A stretch of DNA of 64,000 nt, taken from assembly GCA_946800325.1 (NCBI GenBank), contig OX326956.1:50763052-50827051 (forward strand). The letters run 5' to 3'. Shown here in pieces: positions 21,723 through 33,700 of this stretch. The first letter of the stretch is position 1; each line of letters begins with the position of its first letter. Under the pieces are notes generated by a model. The model ran no database searches and was not told the origin of the DNA. It was given only the letters and a program-made list of their open reading frames with translations. Source of the stretch: Luzula sylvatica (taxonomy: Eukaryota > Streptophyta > Magnoliopsida > Poales > Juncaceae). The position numbers and the translations under genes were made by a program.

Positions 21723-24700
21723 TTATTTGAACTCCTGAAAGCGTTAAAATCTTGTTTTGAATCGAAAAACAAACTTTCTTAGTGTTTGTGAAATTTGGTG
21801 AAAAGTTATGTAGTTTAAAGATACGATACAAATGATCTAAAAACAAGTTATTTGAACTCCTGAAATCGTTAAAATCTTGTTTTGAATCGAAAAACAAACT
21901 TTCTTAGTTTTTGTGAAATTTGGTGAAAAGTTAGGTAGTAAAAGATACGATACAATTGATCTAAAAACACGTTATTTGAACTCCTCAAAGCGTTAAAATT
22001 TTGTTTTGAATCGAAAAACAAACTTTCTTAGTGTTTGTGAAATTTGGTGAAAAGTTATGAAGTAAACGATACGATACAAATGATCCAAAAACACGTTATT
22101 TGAACTCCTCAAAGCTTTAAAATCTTGTTTTGAATCGAAAAACAAACTTTCTTAGTGTTTGTGAAATTTGGTGAAAAGTTATGTAGTAAAAGATACGATA
22201 CAATTGATCTAAAAACACGTTATTTGAACTCCCCAAAGCGTTAAAATCTTGTTTTGAATCGAAAAACAAACTTTCTTAGTGTGTGTGAAATTTGGTGAAA
22301 AGTTATGTAGTAAAAGATACGATACAAATGATCTAAAAACAAGTTATTTGAACTCCTGAAAGCGTTAAAATCTTGTTTTGAATCGAAAAACAAACTTTCT
22401 TAGTGTTTGTGAAATTTGGTGAAAAGTTAGGTAGTAAAAGATACGATACAATTGATCTAAAAACACGTTATTTGAACTCGTCAAAGCGTTAAAATCTTGT
22501 TTTGAATCGAAAAACTAACTTTCTTAGTGTTTGTGAAATTTGGTGAAAAGTTATGTAGTAAACGATACGATACAAATGATCTAAAAACACGTTATTCGAA
22601 CTCCTCAAAGCGTTAAAATCTTGTTTTGAATCGAAAAACAAACTTTCTTAGTGTTTGTGAAATTTGGTGAAAAGTTAGGTAGTAAAAGATACGATACAAT
22701 TGATCTAAAAACACGTTATTTGAACTCCTGAAAGCGTTAAAATCTTGTTTTGAATCGAAAAACAAACTTTCTTAGTGTTTGTGAAATTTGGTGAAAAGTT
22801 ATGTAGTTTAAAGATACGATACAAATGATCTAAAAACAAGTTATTTGAACTCCTGAAATCGTTAAAATCTTGTTTTGAATCGAAAAACAAACTTTCTTAG
22901 TGTCTGTGAAATTTGGTGAAAAGTTATGTAGTAAAAGATACGATACAAATGATCTAAAAACACATTATTTGAACTCCTCAAAACGTTAAAATCTTGTTTT
23001 AAATCGAAAAACAAACTTTCTTAGTGTTTGTGAAATTTGGTGAAAAGTTATGTAGTAAAAGATACGATACAAATGATCTAAAAACAAGTTATTTGAACTC
23101 CTGAAAGCGTTAAAATCTTGTTTTGAATCGAAAAACTAACTTTCTTAGTGTTTGTGAAATTTGGTGAAAAGTTATGTAGTAAAAGATACGATACAAATGA
23201 TCTAAAAACACGTTATTTGAACTCCTGAAAGCGTTAAAATCTTGTTTTGAATCGAAAAACAAACTTTCTTAGTGTTTGTGAAATTTGGTGAAAAGTTAGG
23301 TAGTAAAAGATACGATACAATTGATCTAAAAACACGTTATTTGAACTCCTGAAAGCGTTAAAATCTTGTTTTGAATCGAAAAACAAACTTTCTTAGTGTT
23401 TGTGAAATTTGGTGAAAAGTTATGTAGTTTAAAGATACGATACAAATGATCTAAAAACAAGTTATTTGAACTCCTGAAATCGTTAAAATCTTGTTTTGAA
23501 TCGAAAAACAAACTTTCTTAGTGTTTGTGAAATTTGGTGAAAAGTTAGGTAGTAAAAGATACGATACAATTGATCTAAAAACACGTTATTTGAACTCCTC
23601 AAAGCGTTAAAATTTTGTTTTGAATCGAAAAACAAACTTTCTTAGTGTTTGTGAAATTTGGTGAAAAGTTATGAAGTAAACGATACGATACAAATGATCC
23701 AAAAACACGTTATTTGAACTCCTCAAAGCGTTAAAATCTTGTTTTGAATCGAAAAACAAACTTTCTTAGTGTTTGTGAAATTTGGTGAAAAGTTATGTAG
23801 TAAAAGATACGATACAATTGATCTAAAAACACGTTATTTGAACTCCCCAAAGCGTTAAAATCTTGTTTTGAATCGAAAAACAAACTTTCTTAGTGTGTGT
23901 GAAATTTGGTGAAAAGTTATGTAGTAAAAGATACGATACAAATGATCTAAAAACAAGTTATTTGAACTCCTGAAAGCGTTAAAATCTTGTTTTGAATCGA
24001 AAAACAAACTTTCTTAGAGTTTGTGAAATTTGGTGAAAAGTTAGGTAGTAAAAGATACGATACAATTGATCTAAAAACACGTTATTTGAACTCGTCAAAG
24101 CGTTAAAATCTTGTTTTGAATCGAAAAACTAACTTTCTTAGTGTTTGTGAAATTTGGTGAAAAGTTATGTAGTAAACGATACGATACAAATGATCTAAAA
24201 ACACGTTATTCGAACTCCTCAAAGCGTTAAAATCTTGTTTTGAATCGAAAAACAAACTTTCTTAGTGTTTGTGAAATTTGGTGAAAAGTTAGGTAGTAAA
24301 AGATACGATACAATTGATCTAAAAACACGTTATTTGAACTCCTGAAAGCGTTAAAATCTTGTTTTGAATCGAAAAACAAACTTTCTTAGTGTTTGTGAAA
24401 TTTGGTGAAAAGTTATGTAGTTTAAAGATACGATACAAATGATCTAAAAACAAGTTATTTGAACTCCTGAAATCGTTAAAATCTTGTTTTGAATCGAAAA
24501 ACAAACTTTCTTAGTGTCTGTGAAATTTGGTGAAAAGTTATGTAGTAAAAGATACGATACAAATGATCTAAAAACACATTATTTGAACTCCTCAAAACGT
24601 TAAAATCTTGTTTTAAATCGAAAAACAAACTTTCTTAGTGTTTGTGAAATTTGGTGAAAAGTTATGTAGTAAAAGATACGATACAAATGATCTAAAAACA

Positions 24701-26813
24701 AGTTATTTGAACTCCTGAAAGCGTTAAAATCTTGTTTTGAATCGAAAAACAAACTTTCTTAGTGTTTGTGAAATTTGGTGAAAAGTTATGTAGTAAAAGA
24801 TACGATACAAATGATCTAAAAACACGTTATTTGAACTCCTGAAAGCGTTAAAATCTTGTTTTGAATCGAAAAACAAACTTTCTTAGTGTTTGTGAAATTT
24901 GGTGAAAAGTTAGGTAGTAAAAGATACGATACAATTGATCTAAAAACACGTTATTTGAACTCCTGAAAGCGTTAAAATCTTGTTTTGAATCGAAAAACAA
25001 ACTTTCTTAGTGTTTGTGAAATTTGGTGAAAAGTTATGTAGTTTAAAGATACGATACAAATGATCTAAAAACAAGTTATTTGAACTCCTGAAATCGTTAA
25101 AATCTTGTTTTGAATCGAAAAACAAACTTTCTTAGTGTTTGTGAAATTTGGTGAAAAGTTATGAAGTAAACGATACGATACAAATGATCCAAAAACACGT
25201 TATTTGAACTCCTCAAAGCGTTAAAATCTTGTTTTGAATCGAAAAACAAACTTTCTTAGTGTTTGTGAAATTTGGTGAAAAGTTATGTAGTAAAAGATAC
25301 GATACAATTGATCTAAAAACACGTTATTTGAACTCCCCAAAGCGTTAAAATCTTGTTTTGAATCGAAAAACAAACTTTCTTAGTGTGTGTGAAATTTGGT
25401 GAAAAGTTATGTAGTAAAAGATACGATACAAATGATCTAAAAACAAGTTATTTGAACTCCTGAAAGCGTTAAAATCTTGTTTTGAATCAAAAAACAAACT
25501 TTCTTAGTGTTTGTGAAATTTGTTGAAAAGTTATAAAGTAAAAGGTACGATACAATTGATCTAAAAGCACGTTATTTGAACTCATCAAAGCGTTAAAATC
25601 TTATTTTGAATCAAAAAACAAACTTTCTTTGTGTTTGTGAAATTTGGTGAAAATTTATGTACTAAAAGGTACGATACAAATGATCTAAATACACGTTATT
25701 TGAACTCCTCATAGCGTTAAAATCTTGTTTTGAAATCGAATAGCAAACTTTCTTAGTGTTTGTGAAATTTGGTGAAAAGTTATGTAGTAAAAGATACGAT
25801 ACAATTGATCTAAAAACACGTTATTTGAACTCCCCAAAGCGTTAAAATCTTGTTTTGAATCGAAAAACAAACTTTCTTAGTGTTTGTGAAATTTGGTGAA
25901 AAGTTATGTAATAAAAGATACGATACAAATGATATAAAAACACGTTATTTGAATTCCTCAAAGCGTAAAAATCTTGTTCTGAATCGAAAAACTAACTTTC
26001 TTAGTGTTTGTAGAATTTGGTGAAAAGTTATGTAGTAAAAGATACGATACAAATGATCTAAAAACACTTTATTTGAACTCCTCAAAGCGTTAAAATCTTG
26101 TTTTGAATATAAAAACAAACTTTCTTAGTGTTTGTGAAATTTGGTGAAAAGTTATAAAGTAAAAGATACGATACAATTGATCTAAAAACACGTTATTTGA
26201 ACTCCTCAAAGCGTTAAAATCTTGTTTTGAATCAAAAAACAAACTTTCTTAGTGTTTGTGAAATTTGTTGAAAAGTTATAAAGTAAAAGGTACGATACAA
26301 TTGATCTAAAAGCACGTTATTTGAACTCATCAAAGCGTTAAAATCTTATTTTGAATCAAAAAACAAACTTTCTTTGTGTTTGTGAAATTTGGTGAAAATT
26401 TATGTACTAAAAGGTACGATACAAATGATCTAAATACACGTTATTTGAACTCCTCATAGCGTTAAAATCTTGTTTTGAAATCGAATAGCAAACTTTCTTA
26501 GTGTTTGTGAAATTTGGTGAAAAGTTATGTAGTAAAAGATACGATACAATTGATCTAAAAACACGTTATTTGAACTCCCCAAAGCGTTAAAATCTTGTTT
26601 TGAATCGAAAAACAAACTTTCTTAGTGTTTGTGAAATTTGGTGAAAATTTATGTAGTAAAAGATACGGTACAAATGATCTAAAAACACGTTATTTGAACT
26701 CCTGAAAGCGTTAAAATCTTGTTTTGAATCGAAAAACAAACTTTCTTAGTGTTTGTGAAATTTGGTGAAAAGTTAGGTAGTAAAAGATACGATACAATTG
26801 ATCTAAAAACACG
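21723..26813 (+). repeat. Composite super-repeat, 5091-bp unit, copy 2
   Basis: Sub-units are X 13-mer a (21723-23336), b (23337-24950), X-Y/T-C-P' (24951-25447) and rearranged B block (25448-26813). It appears almost identical to copy 1; I noticed AGAGTTTGTG near 24017 as a private change. The following X at 26814 is followed by Y' instead of Y, so the period ends here. Confidence 0.87.
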
Positions 26814-28179
26814 TTATTTGAACTCCTGAAAGCGTTAAAATCTTGTTTTGAATCGAAAAACAAACTTTCTTAGTGTTTGTGAAATTTGGTGAAAAGTTAT
26901 GTAGTTTAAAGATACGATACAAATGATCTAAAAACAAGTTATTTGAACTCCTGAAATCGTTAAAATCTTGTTTTGAATCGAAAAACAAACTTTCTTAGTG
27001 TCTGTGAAATTTGGTGAAAAGTTATGTAGTAAAAGATACGATACAAATGATCTAAAAACACATTATTTGAACTCCTCAAAACGTTAAAATCTTGTTTTAA
27101 ATCGAAAAACAAACTTTCTTAGTGTTTGTGAAATTTGGTGAAAAGTTATGTAGTAAAAGATACGATACAAATGATCTAAAAACAAGTTATTTGAACTCCT
27201 GAAAGCGTTAAAATCTTGTTTTGAATCGAAAAACAAACTTTCTTAGTGTTTGTGAAATTTGGTGAAAAGTTATGTAGTAAAAGATACGATACAAATGATC
27301 TAAAAACACGTTATTTGAACTCCTGAAAGCGTTAAAATCTTGTTTTGAATCGAAAAACAAACTTTCTTAGTGTTTGTGAAATTTGGTGAAAAGTTAGGTA
27401 GTAAAAGATACGATACAATTGATCTAAAAACACGTTATTTGAACTCCTGAAAGCGTTAAAATCTTGTTTTGAATCGAAAAACAAACTTTCTTAGTGTTTG
27501 TGAAATTTGGTGAAAAGTTATGTAGTTTAAAGATACGATACAAATGATCTAAAAACAAGTTATTTGAACTCCTGAAATCGTTAAAATCTTGTTTTGAATC
27601 GAAAAACAAACTTTCTTAGTGTTTGTGAAATTTGGTGAAAAGTTATGAAGTAAACGATACGATACAAATGATCCAAAAACACGTTATTTGAACTCCTCAA
27701 AGCGTTAAAATCTTGTTTTGAATCGAAAAACAAACTTTCTTAGTGTTTGTGAAATTTGGTGAAAAGTTATGTAGTAAAAGATACGATACAATTGATCTAA
27801 AAACACGTTATTTGAACTCCCCAAAGCGTTAAAATCTTGTTTTGAATCGAAAAACAAACTTTCTTAGTGTGTGTGAAATTTGGTGAAAAGTTATGTAGTA
27901 AAAGATACGATACAAATGATCTAAAAACAAGTTATTTGAACTCCTGAAAGCGTTAAAATCTTGTTTTGAATCGAAAAACAAACTTTCTTAGTGTTTGTGA
28001 AATTTGGTGAAAAGTTAGGTAGTAAAAGATACGATACAATTGATCTAAAAACACGTTATTTGAACTCGTCAAAGCGTTAAAATCTTGTTTTGAATCGAAA
28101 AACTAACTTTCTTAGTGTTTGTGAAATTTGGTGAAAAGTTATGTAGTAAACGATACGATACAAATGATCTAAAAACACG
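26814..28179 (+). repeat. Family X 5-mer, then X Y/T C P' G R
   Basis: The 5-mer X Y' Z W G (26814-27434, 621 bp) follows directly after a B block, so the preceding 8-mer is missing. The six-monomer run 27435-28179 carries the Y/T hybrid: it starts GAAATCG like Y but ends ATGAAGTAAACG and GATCC like T, which removes one monomer. Confidence 0.82.
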
Positions 28180-29048
28180 TTATTCGAACTCCTCAAAGCG
28201 TTAAAATCTTGTTTTGAATCTAAAAACAAACTTTCTTACTGTTTGTGAAATTTGGTGAAAAGTTATAAAGTAAAAGATACGATGCAATTGATCTAAAAAC
28301 ATGTTATTTGAACTCATCAAAGCGTTAAAATCTTATTTTGAATCGAAAAACAAATTTTCTTAGTGTTTGTGAAATTTGGTGAAAATTTATGTAGTTTAAA
28401 GATACGATACAAATGATCTAAAAACAAGTTATTTGAACTCCTGAAATCGTTAAAATCTTGTTTTGAATCGAAAAACAAACTTTCTTAGTGTCTGTGAAAT
28501 TTGGTGAAAAGTTATGTAGTAAAAGATACGATACAAATGATCTAAAAACAAGTTATTTGAACTCCTGAAATCGTTAAAATCTTGTTTTGAATCGAAAAAC
28601 AAACTTTCTTAGTGTCTGTGAAATTTGGTGAAAAGTTATGTAGTAAAAGATACGATACAAATGATCTAAAAACACATTATTTGAACTCCTCAAAACGTTA
28701 AAATCTTGTTTTAAATCGAAAAACAAACTTTCTTAGTGTTTGTGAAATTTGGTGAAAAGTTATGTAGTAAAAGATACGATACAAATGATCTAAAAACAAG
28801 TTATTTGAACTCCTGAAAGCGTTAAAATCTTGTTTTGAATCGAAAAACAAACTTTCTTAGTGTTTGTGAAATTTGGTGAAAAGTTATGTAGTAAAAGATA
28901 CGATACAAATGATCTAAAAACACGTTATTTGAACTCCTGAAAGCGTTAAAATCTTGTTTTGAATCGAAAAACAAACTTTCTTAGTGTTTGTGAAATTTGG
29001 TGAAAAGTTAGGTAGTAAAAGATACGATACAATTGATCTAAAAACACG
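28180..29048 (+). repeat. Truncated B remnant, B2/X hybrid and duplicated Y' (869 bp)
   Basis: B1 (28180-28303, with TTACTGTTTG) is followed by a 125-bp hybrid (28304-28428). The hybrid starts like B2 (CATCAAAG, CTTATTTT, AAATTTTC, GAAAATTTATG) and ends like X (TAGTTTAAAG, CAAG). Next are two successive Y'-type monomers (28429-28552 and 28553-28676), the first ending CAAG and the second CACA, then Z, W and G. The usual B3-B9 are gone. Confidence 0.82.
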
Positions 29049-30786
29049 TTATTTGAACTCCTGAAAGCGTTAAAATCTTGTTTTGAATCGAAATACAAAC
29101 TTTCTTAGTGTTTGTGAAATTTGGTGAAAAGTTATGTAGTTTAAAGATATGATACAAATGATCTAAAAACAAGTTATTTGAACTCCTGAAATCGTTAAAA
29201 TCTTGTTTTGAATCGAAAAACAAACTTTCTTAGTGTTTGTGAAATTTGGTGAAAAGTTAGGTAGTAAAAGATACGATACAATTGATCTAAAAACACGTTA
29301 TTTGAACTCCTCAAAGCGTTAAAATTTTGTTTTGAATCGAAAAACAAACTTTCTTAGTGTTTGTGAAATTTGGTGAAAAGTTATGAAGTAAACGATACGA
29401 TACAAATGATCCAAAAACACGTTATTTGAACTCCTCAAAGCGTTAAAATCTTGTTTTGAATCGAAAAACAAACTTTCTTAGTGTTTGTGAAATTTGGTGA
29501 AAAGTTATGTAGTAAAAGATACGATACAAATGATCTAAAAACAAGTTATTTGAACTCCTGAAAGCGTTAAAATCTTGTTTTGAATCGAAAAACAAACTTT
29601 CTTAGTGTTTGTGAAATTTGGTGAAAAGTTAGGTAGTAAAAGATACGATACAATTGATCTAAAAACACGTTATTTGAACTCGTCAAAGCGTTAAAATCTT
29701 GTTTTGAATCGAAAAACTAACTTTCTTAGTGTTTGTGAAATTTGGTGAAAAGTTATGTAGTAAACGATACGATACAAATGATCTAAAAACACGTTATTCG
29801 AACTCCTCAAAGCGTTAAAATCTTGTTTTGAATCGAAAAACAAACTTTCTTAGTGTTTGTGAAATTTGGTGAAAAGTTAGGTAGTAAAAGATACGATACA
29901 ATTGATCTAAAAACACGTTATTTGAACTCCTGAAAGCGTTAAAATCTTGTTTTGAATCGAAATACAAACTTTCTTAGTGTTTGTGAAATTTGGTGAAAAG
30001 TTATGTAGTTTAAAGATATGATACAAATGATCTAAAAACAAGTTATTTGAACTCCTGAAATCGTTAAAATCTTGTTTTGAATCGAAAAACAAACTTTCTT
30101 AGTGTTTGTGAAATTTGGTGAAAAGTTATGAAGTAAACGATACGATACAAATGATCCAAAAACACGTTATTTGAACTCCTCAAAGCGTTAAAATCTTGTT
30201 TTGAATCGAAAAACAAACTTTCTTAGTGTTTGTGAAATTTGGTGAAAAGTTATGTAGTAAAAGATACGATACAATTGATCTAAAAACACGTTATTTGAAC
30301 TCCCCAAAGCGTTAAAATCTTGTTTTGAATCGAAAAACAAACTTTCTTAGTGTGTGTGAAATTTGGTGAAAAGTTATGTAGTAAAAGATACGATACAAAT
30401 GATCTAAAAACAAGTTATTTGAACTCCTGAAAGCGTTAAAATCTTGTTTTGAATCGAAAAACAAACTTTCTTAGTGTTTGTGAAATTTGGTGAAAAGTTA
30501 GGTAGTAAAAGATACGATACAATTGATCTAAAAACACGTTATTTGAACTCGTCAAAGCGTTAAAATCTTGTTTTGAATCGAAAAACTAACTTTCTTAGTG
30601 TTTGTGAAATTTGGTGAAAAGTTATGTAGTAAACGATACGATACAAATGATCTAAAAACACGTTATTCGAACTCCTCAAAGCGTTAAAATCTTGTTTTGA
30701 ATCGAAAAACAAACTTTCTTAGTGTTTGTGAAATTTGGTGAAAAGTTAGGTAGTAAAAGATACGATACAATTGATCTAAAAACACG
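29049..30786 (+). repeat. Two 7-mer family X sub-units (869 bp each) shortened in different ways
   Basis: 29049-29917 is X Y T C/P' G R S: the C monomer ends CAAATG...CAAG like P', so P' is lost. 29918-30786 is X Y/T C P' G R S: Y and T are fused. Equal length therefore hides two independent deletions. The X monomers at 29049 and 29918 share two private changes (AAATACAAAC and GATATGATAC), showing one was copied from the other. Confidence 0.83.
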
Positions 30787-33700
30787 TTATTTGAACTCCT
30801 GAAAGCGTTAAAATCTTGTTTTGAATCGAAAAACAAACTTTCTTAGTGTTTGTGAAATTTGGTGAAAAGTTATGTAGTTTAAAGATACGATACAAATGAT
30901 CTAAAAACAAGTTATTTGAACTCCTGAAATCGTTAAAATCTTGTTTTGAATCGAAAAACAAACTTTCTTAGTGTCTGTGAAATTTGGTGAAAAGTTATGT
31001 AGTAAAAGATACGATACAAATGATCTAAAAACACATTATTTGAACTCCTCAAAACGTTAAAATCTTGTTTTAAATCGAAAAATAAACTTTCTTAGTGTTT
31101 GTGAAATTTGGTGAAAAGTTATGTAGTAAAAGATACGATACAAATGATCTAAAAACAAGTTATTTGAACTCCTGAAAGCGTTAAAATCTTGTTTTGAATC
31201 GAAAAACAAACTTTCTTAGTGTTTGTGAAATTTGGTGAAAAGTTATGTAGTAAAAGATACGATACAAATGATCTAAAAACACGTTATTTGAACTCCTGAA
31301 AGCGTTAAAATCTTGTTTTGAATCGAAAAACAAACTTTCTTAGTGTTTGTGAAATTTGGTGAAAAGTTAGGTAGTAAAAGATACGATACAATTGATCTAA
31401 AAACACGTTATTTGAACTCCTGAAAGCGTTAAAATCTTGTTTTGAATCGAAAAACAAACTTTCTTAGTGTTTGTGAAATTTGGTGAAAAGTTATGTAGTC
31501 TAAAGATACGATACAAATGATCTAAAAACAAGTTATTTGAACTCCTGAAATCGTTAAAATCTTGTTTTGAATCGAAAAACAAACTTTCTTAGTGTTTGTG
31601 AAATTTGGTGAAAAGTTATGAAGTAAACGATACGATACAAATGATCCAAAAACACGTTATTTGAACTCCTCAAAGCGTTAAAATCTAGTTTTGAATCGAA
31701 AAACAAACTTTCTTAGTGTTTGTGAAATTTGGTGAAAAGTTATGTAGTAAAAGATACGATACAATTGATCTAAAAACACGTTATTTGAACTCCCCAAAGC
31801 GTTAAAATCTTGTTTTGAATCGAAAAACAAACTTTCTTAGTGTGTGTGAAATTTGGTGAAAAGTTATGTAGTAAAAGATACGATACAAATGATCTAAAAA
31901 CAAGTTATTTGAACTCCTGAAAGCGTTAAAATCTTGTTTTGAATCGAAAAACAAACTTTCTTAGTGTTTGTGAAATTTGGTGAAAAGTTAGGTAGTAAAA
32001 GATACGATACAATTGATCTAAAAACACGTTATTTGAACTCGTCAAAGCGTTAAAATCTTGTTTTGAATCGAAAAACTAACTTTCTTAGTGTTTGTGAAAT
32101 TTGGTGAAAAGTTATGTAGTAAACGATACGATACAAATGATCTAAAAACACGTTATTCGAACTCCTCAAAGCGTTAAAATCTTGTTTTGAATCTAAAAAC
32201 AAACTTTCTTAGTGTTTGTGAAATTTGGTGAAAAGTTATAAAGTAAAAGATACGATGCAATTGATCTAAAAACATGTTATTTGAACTCATCAAAGCGTTA
32301 AAATCTTATTTTGAATCGAAAAACAAATTTTCTTAGTGTTTGTGAAATTTGGTGAAAATTTATGTACTAAAAGATACGATACAAATGATCTAAAAACACG
32401 TTATTTGAACTCCTCAAAGCGTTAAAATCTTGTTTTGAAATCGAATGACAAACTTTCTTAGTGTATGTGAAATTTGGTGAAAAGTTATGTTGTAAAAGAT
32501 ACGATACAAATGATCTAAAAACACGTTATTTGAACTCCTCAAAGCGTTAAAATCATGTTTTGAATCGAAAAACAAACATTCTTAGTGTTTGTGAAATTTG
32601 GTGAAAAGTTATGTAATAAAAGATACGATACAAATGATATAAAAACACGTTATTTGAATTCCTCAAAGCGTAAAAATCTTGTTCTGAATCGAAAAACTAA
32701 CTTTCTTAGTGTTTGTAGAATTTGGTGAAAAGTTATGTAGTAAAAGATACGATACAAATGATCTAAAAACACTTTATTTGAACTCCTCAAAGCGTTAAAA
32801 TCTTGTTTTGAATATAAAAACAAACTTTCTTAGTGTTTGTGAAATTTGGTGAAAAGTTATAAAGTAAAAGATACGATACAATTGATCTAAAAACACGTTA
32901 TTTGAACTCCTCAAAGCGTTAAAATCTTGTTTTGAATCAAAAAACAAACTTTCTTAGTGTTTGTGAAATTTGTTGAAAAGTTATAAAGTAAAAGGTACGA
33001 TACAATTGATCTAAAAGCACGTTATTTGAACTCATCAAAGCGTTAAAATCTTATTTTGAATCAAAAAACAAACTTTCTTTGTGTTTGTGAAATTTGGTGA
33101 AAATTTATGTACTAAAAGGTACGATACAAATGATCTAAATACACGTTATTCGAACTCCTCAAAGCGTTAAAATCTTGTTTTGAATCGAAAAACAAACTTT
33201 CTTAGTGTTTGTGAAATTTGGTGAAAAGTTAGGTAGTAAAAGATACGATACAATTGATCTAAAAACACGTTATTTGAACTCCTGAAAGCGTTAAAATCTT
33301 GTTTTGAATCGAAAAACAAACTTTCTTAGTGTTTGTGAAATTTGGTGAAAAGTTATGTAGTTTAAAGATACGATACAAATGATCTAAAAACAAGTTATTT
33401 GAACTCCTGAAATCGTTAAAATCTTGTTTTGAATCGAAAAACAAACTTTCTTAGTGTCTGTGAAATTTGGTGAAAAGTTATGTAGTAAAAGATACGATAC
33501 AAATGATCTAAAAACACATTATTTGAACTCCTCAAAACGTTAAAATCTTGTTTTAAATCGAAAAATAAACTTTCTTAGTGTTTGTGAAATTTGGTGAAAA
33601 GTTATGTAGTAAAAGATACGATACAAATGATCTAAAAACAAGTTATTTGAACTCCTGAAAGCGTTAAAATCTTGTTTTGAATCGAAAAACAAACTTTCTT

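Noticed and set aside
27435..29048. Another 13-mer HOR, because the interval is exactly 1614 bp
   Set aside because: Monomer order is different (X Y/T C P' G R B1 B2/X Y' Y' Z W G); the length agreement arises because insertions and deletions are whole monomers.
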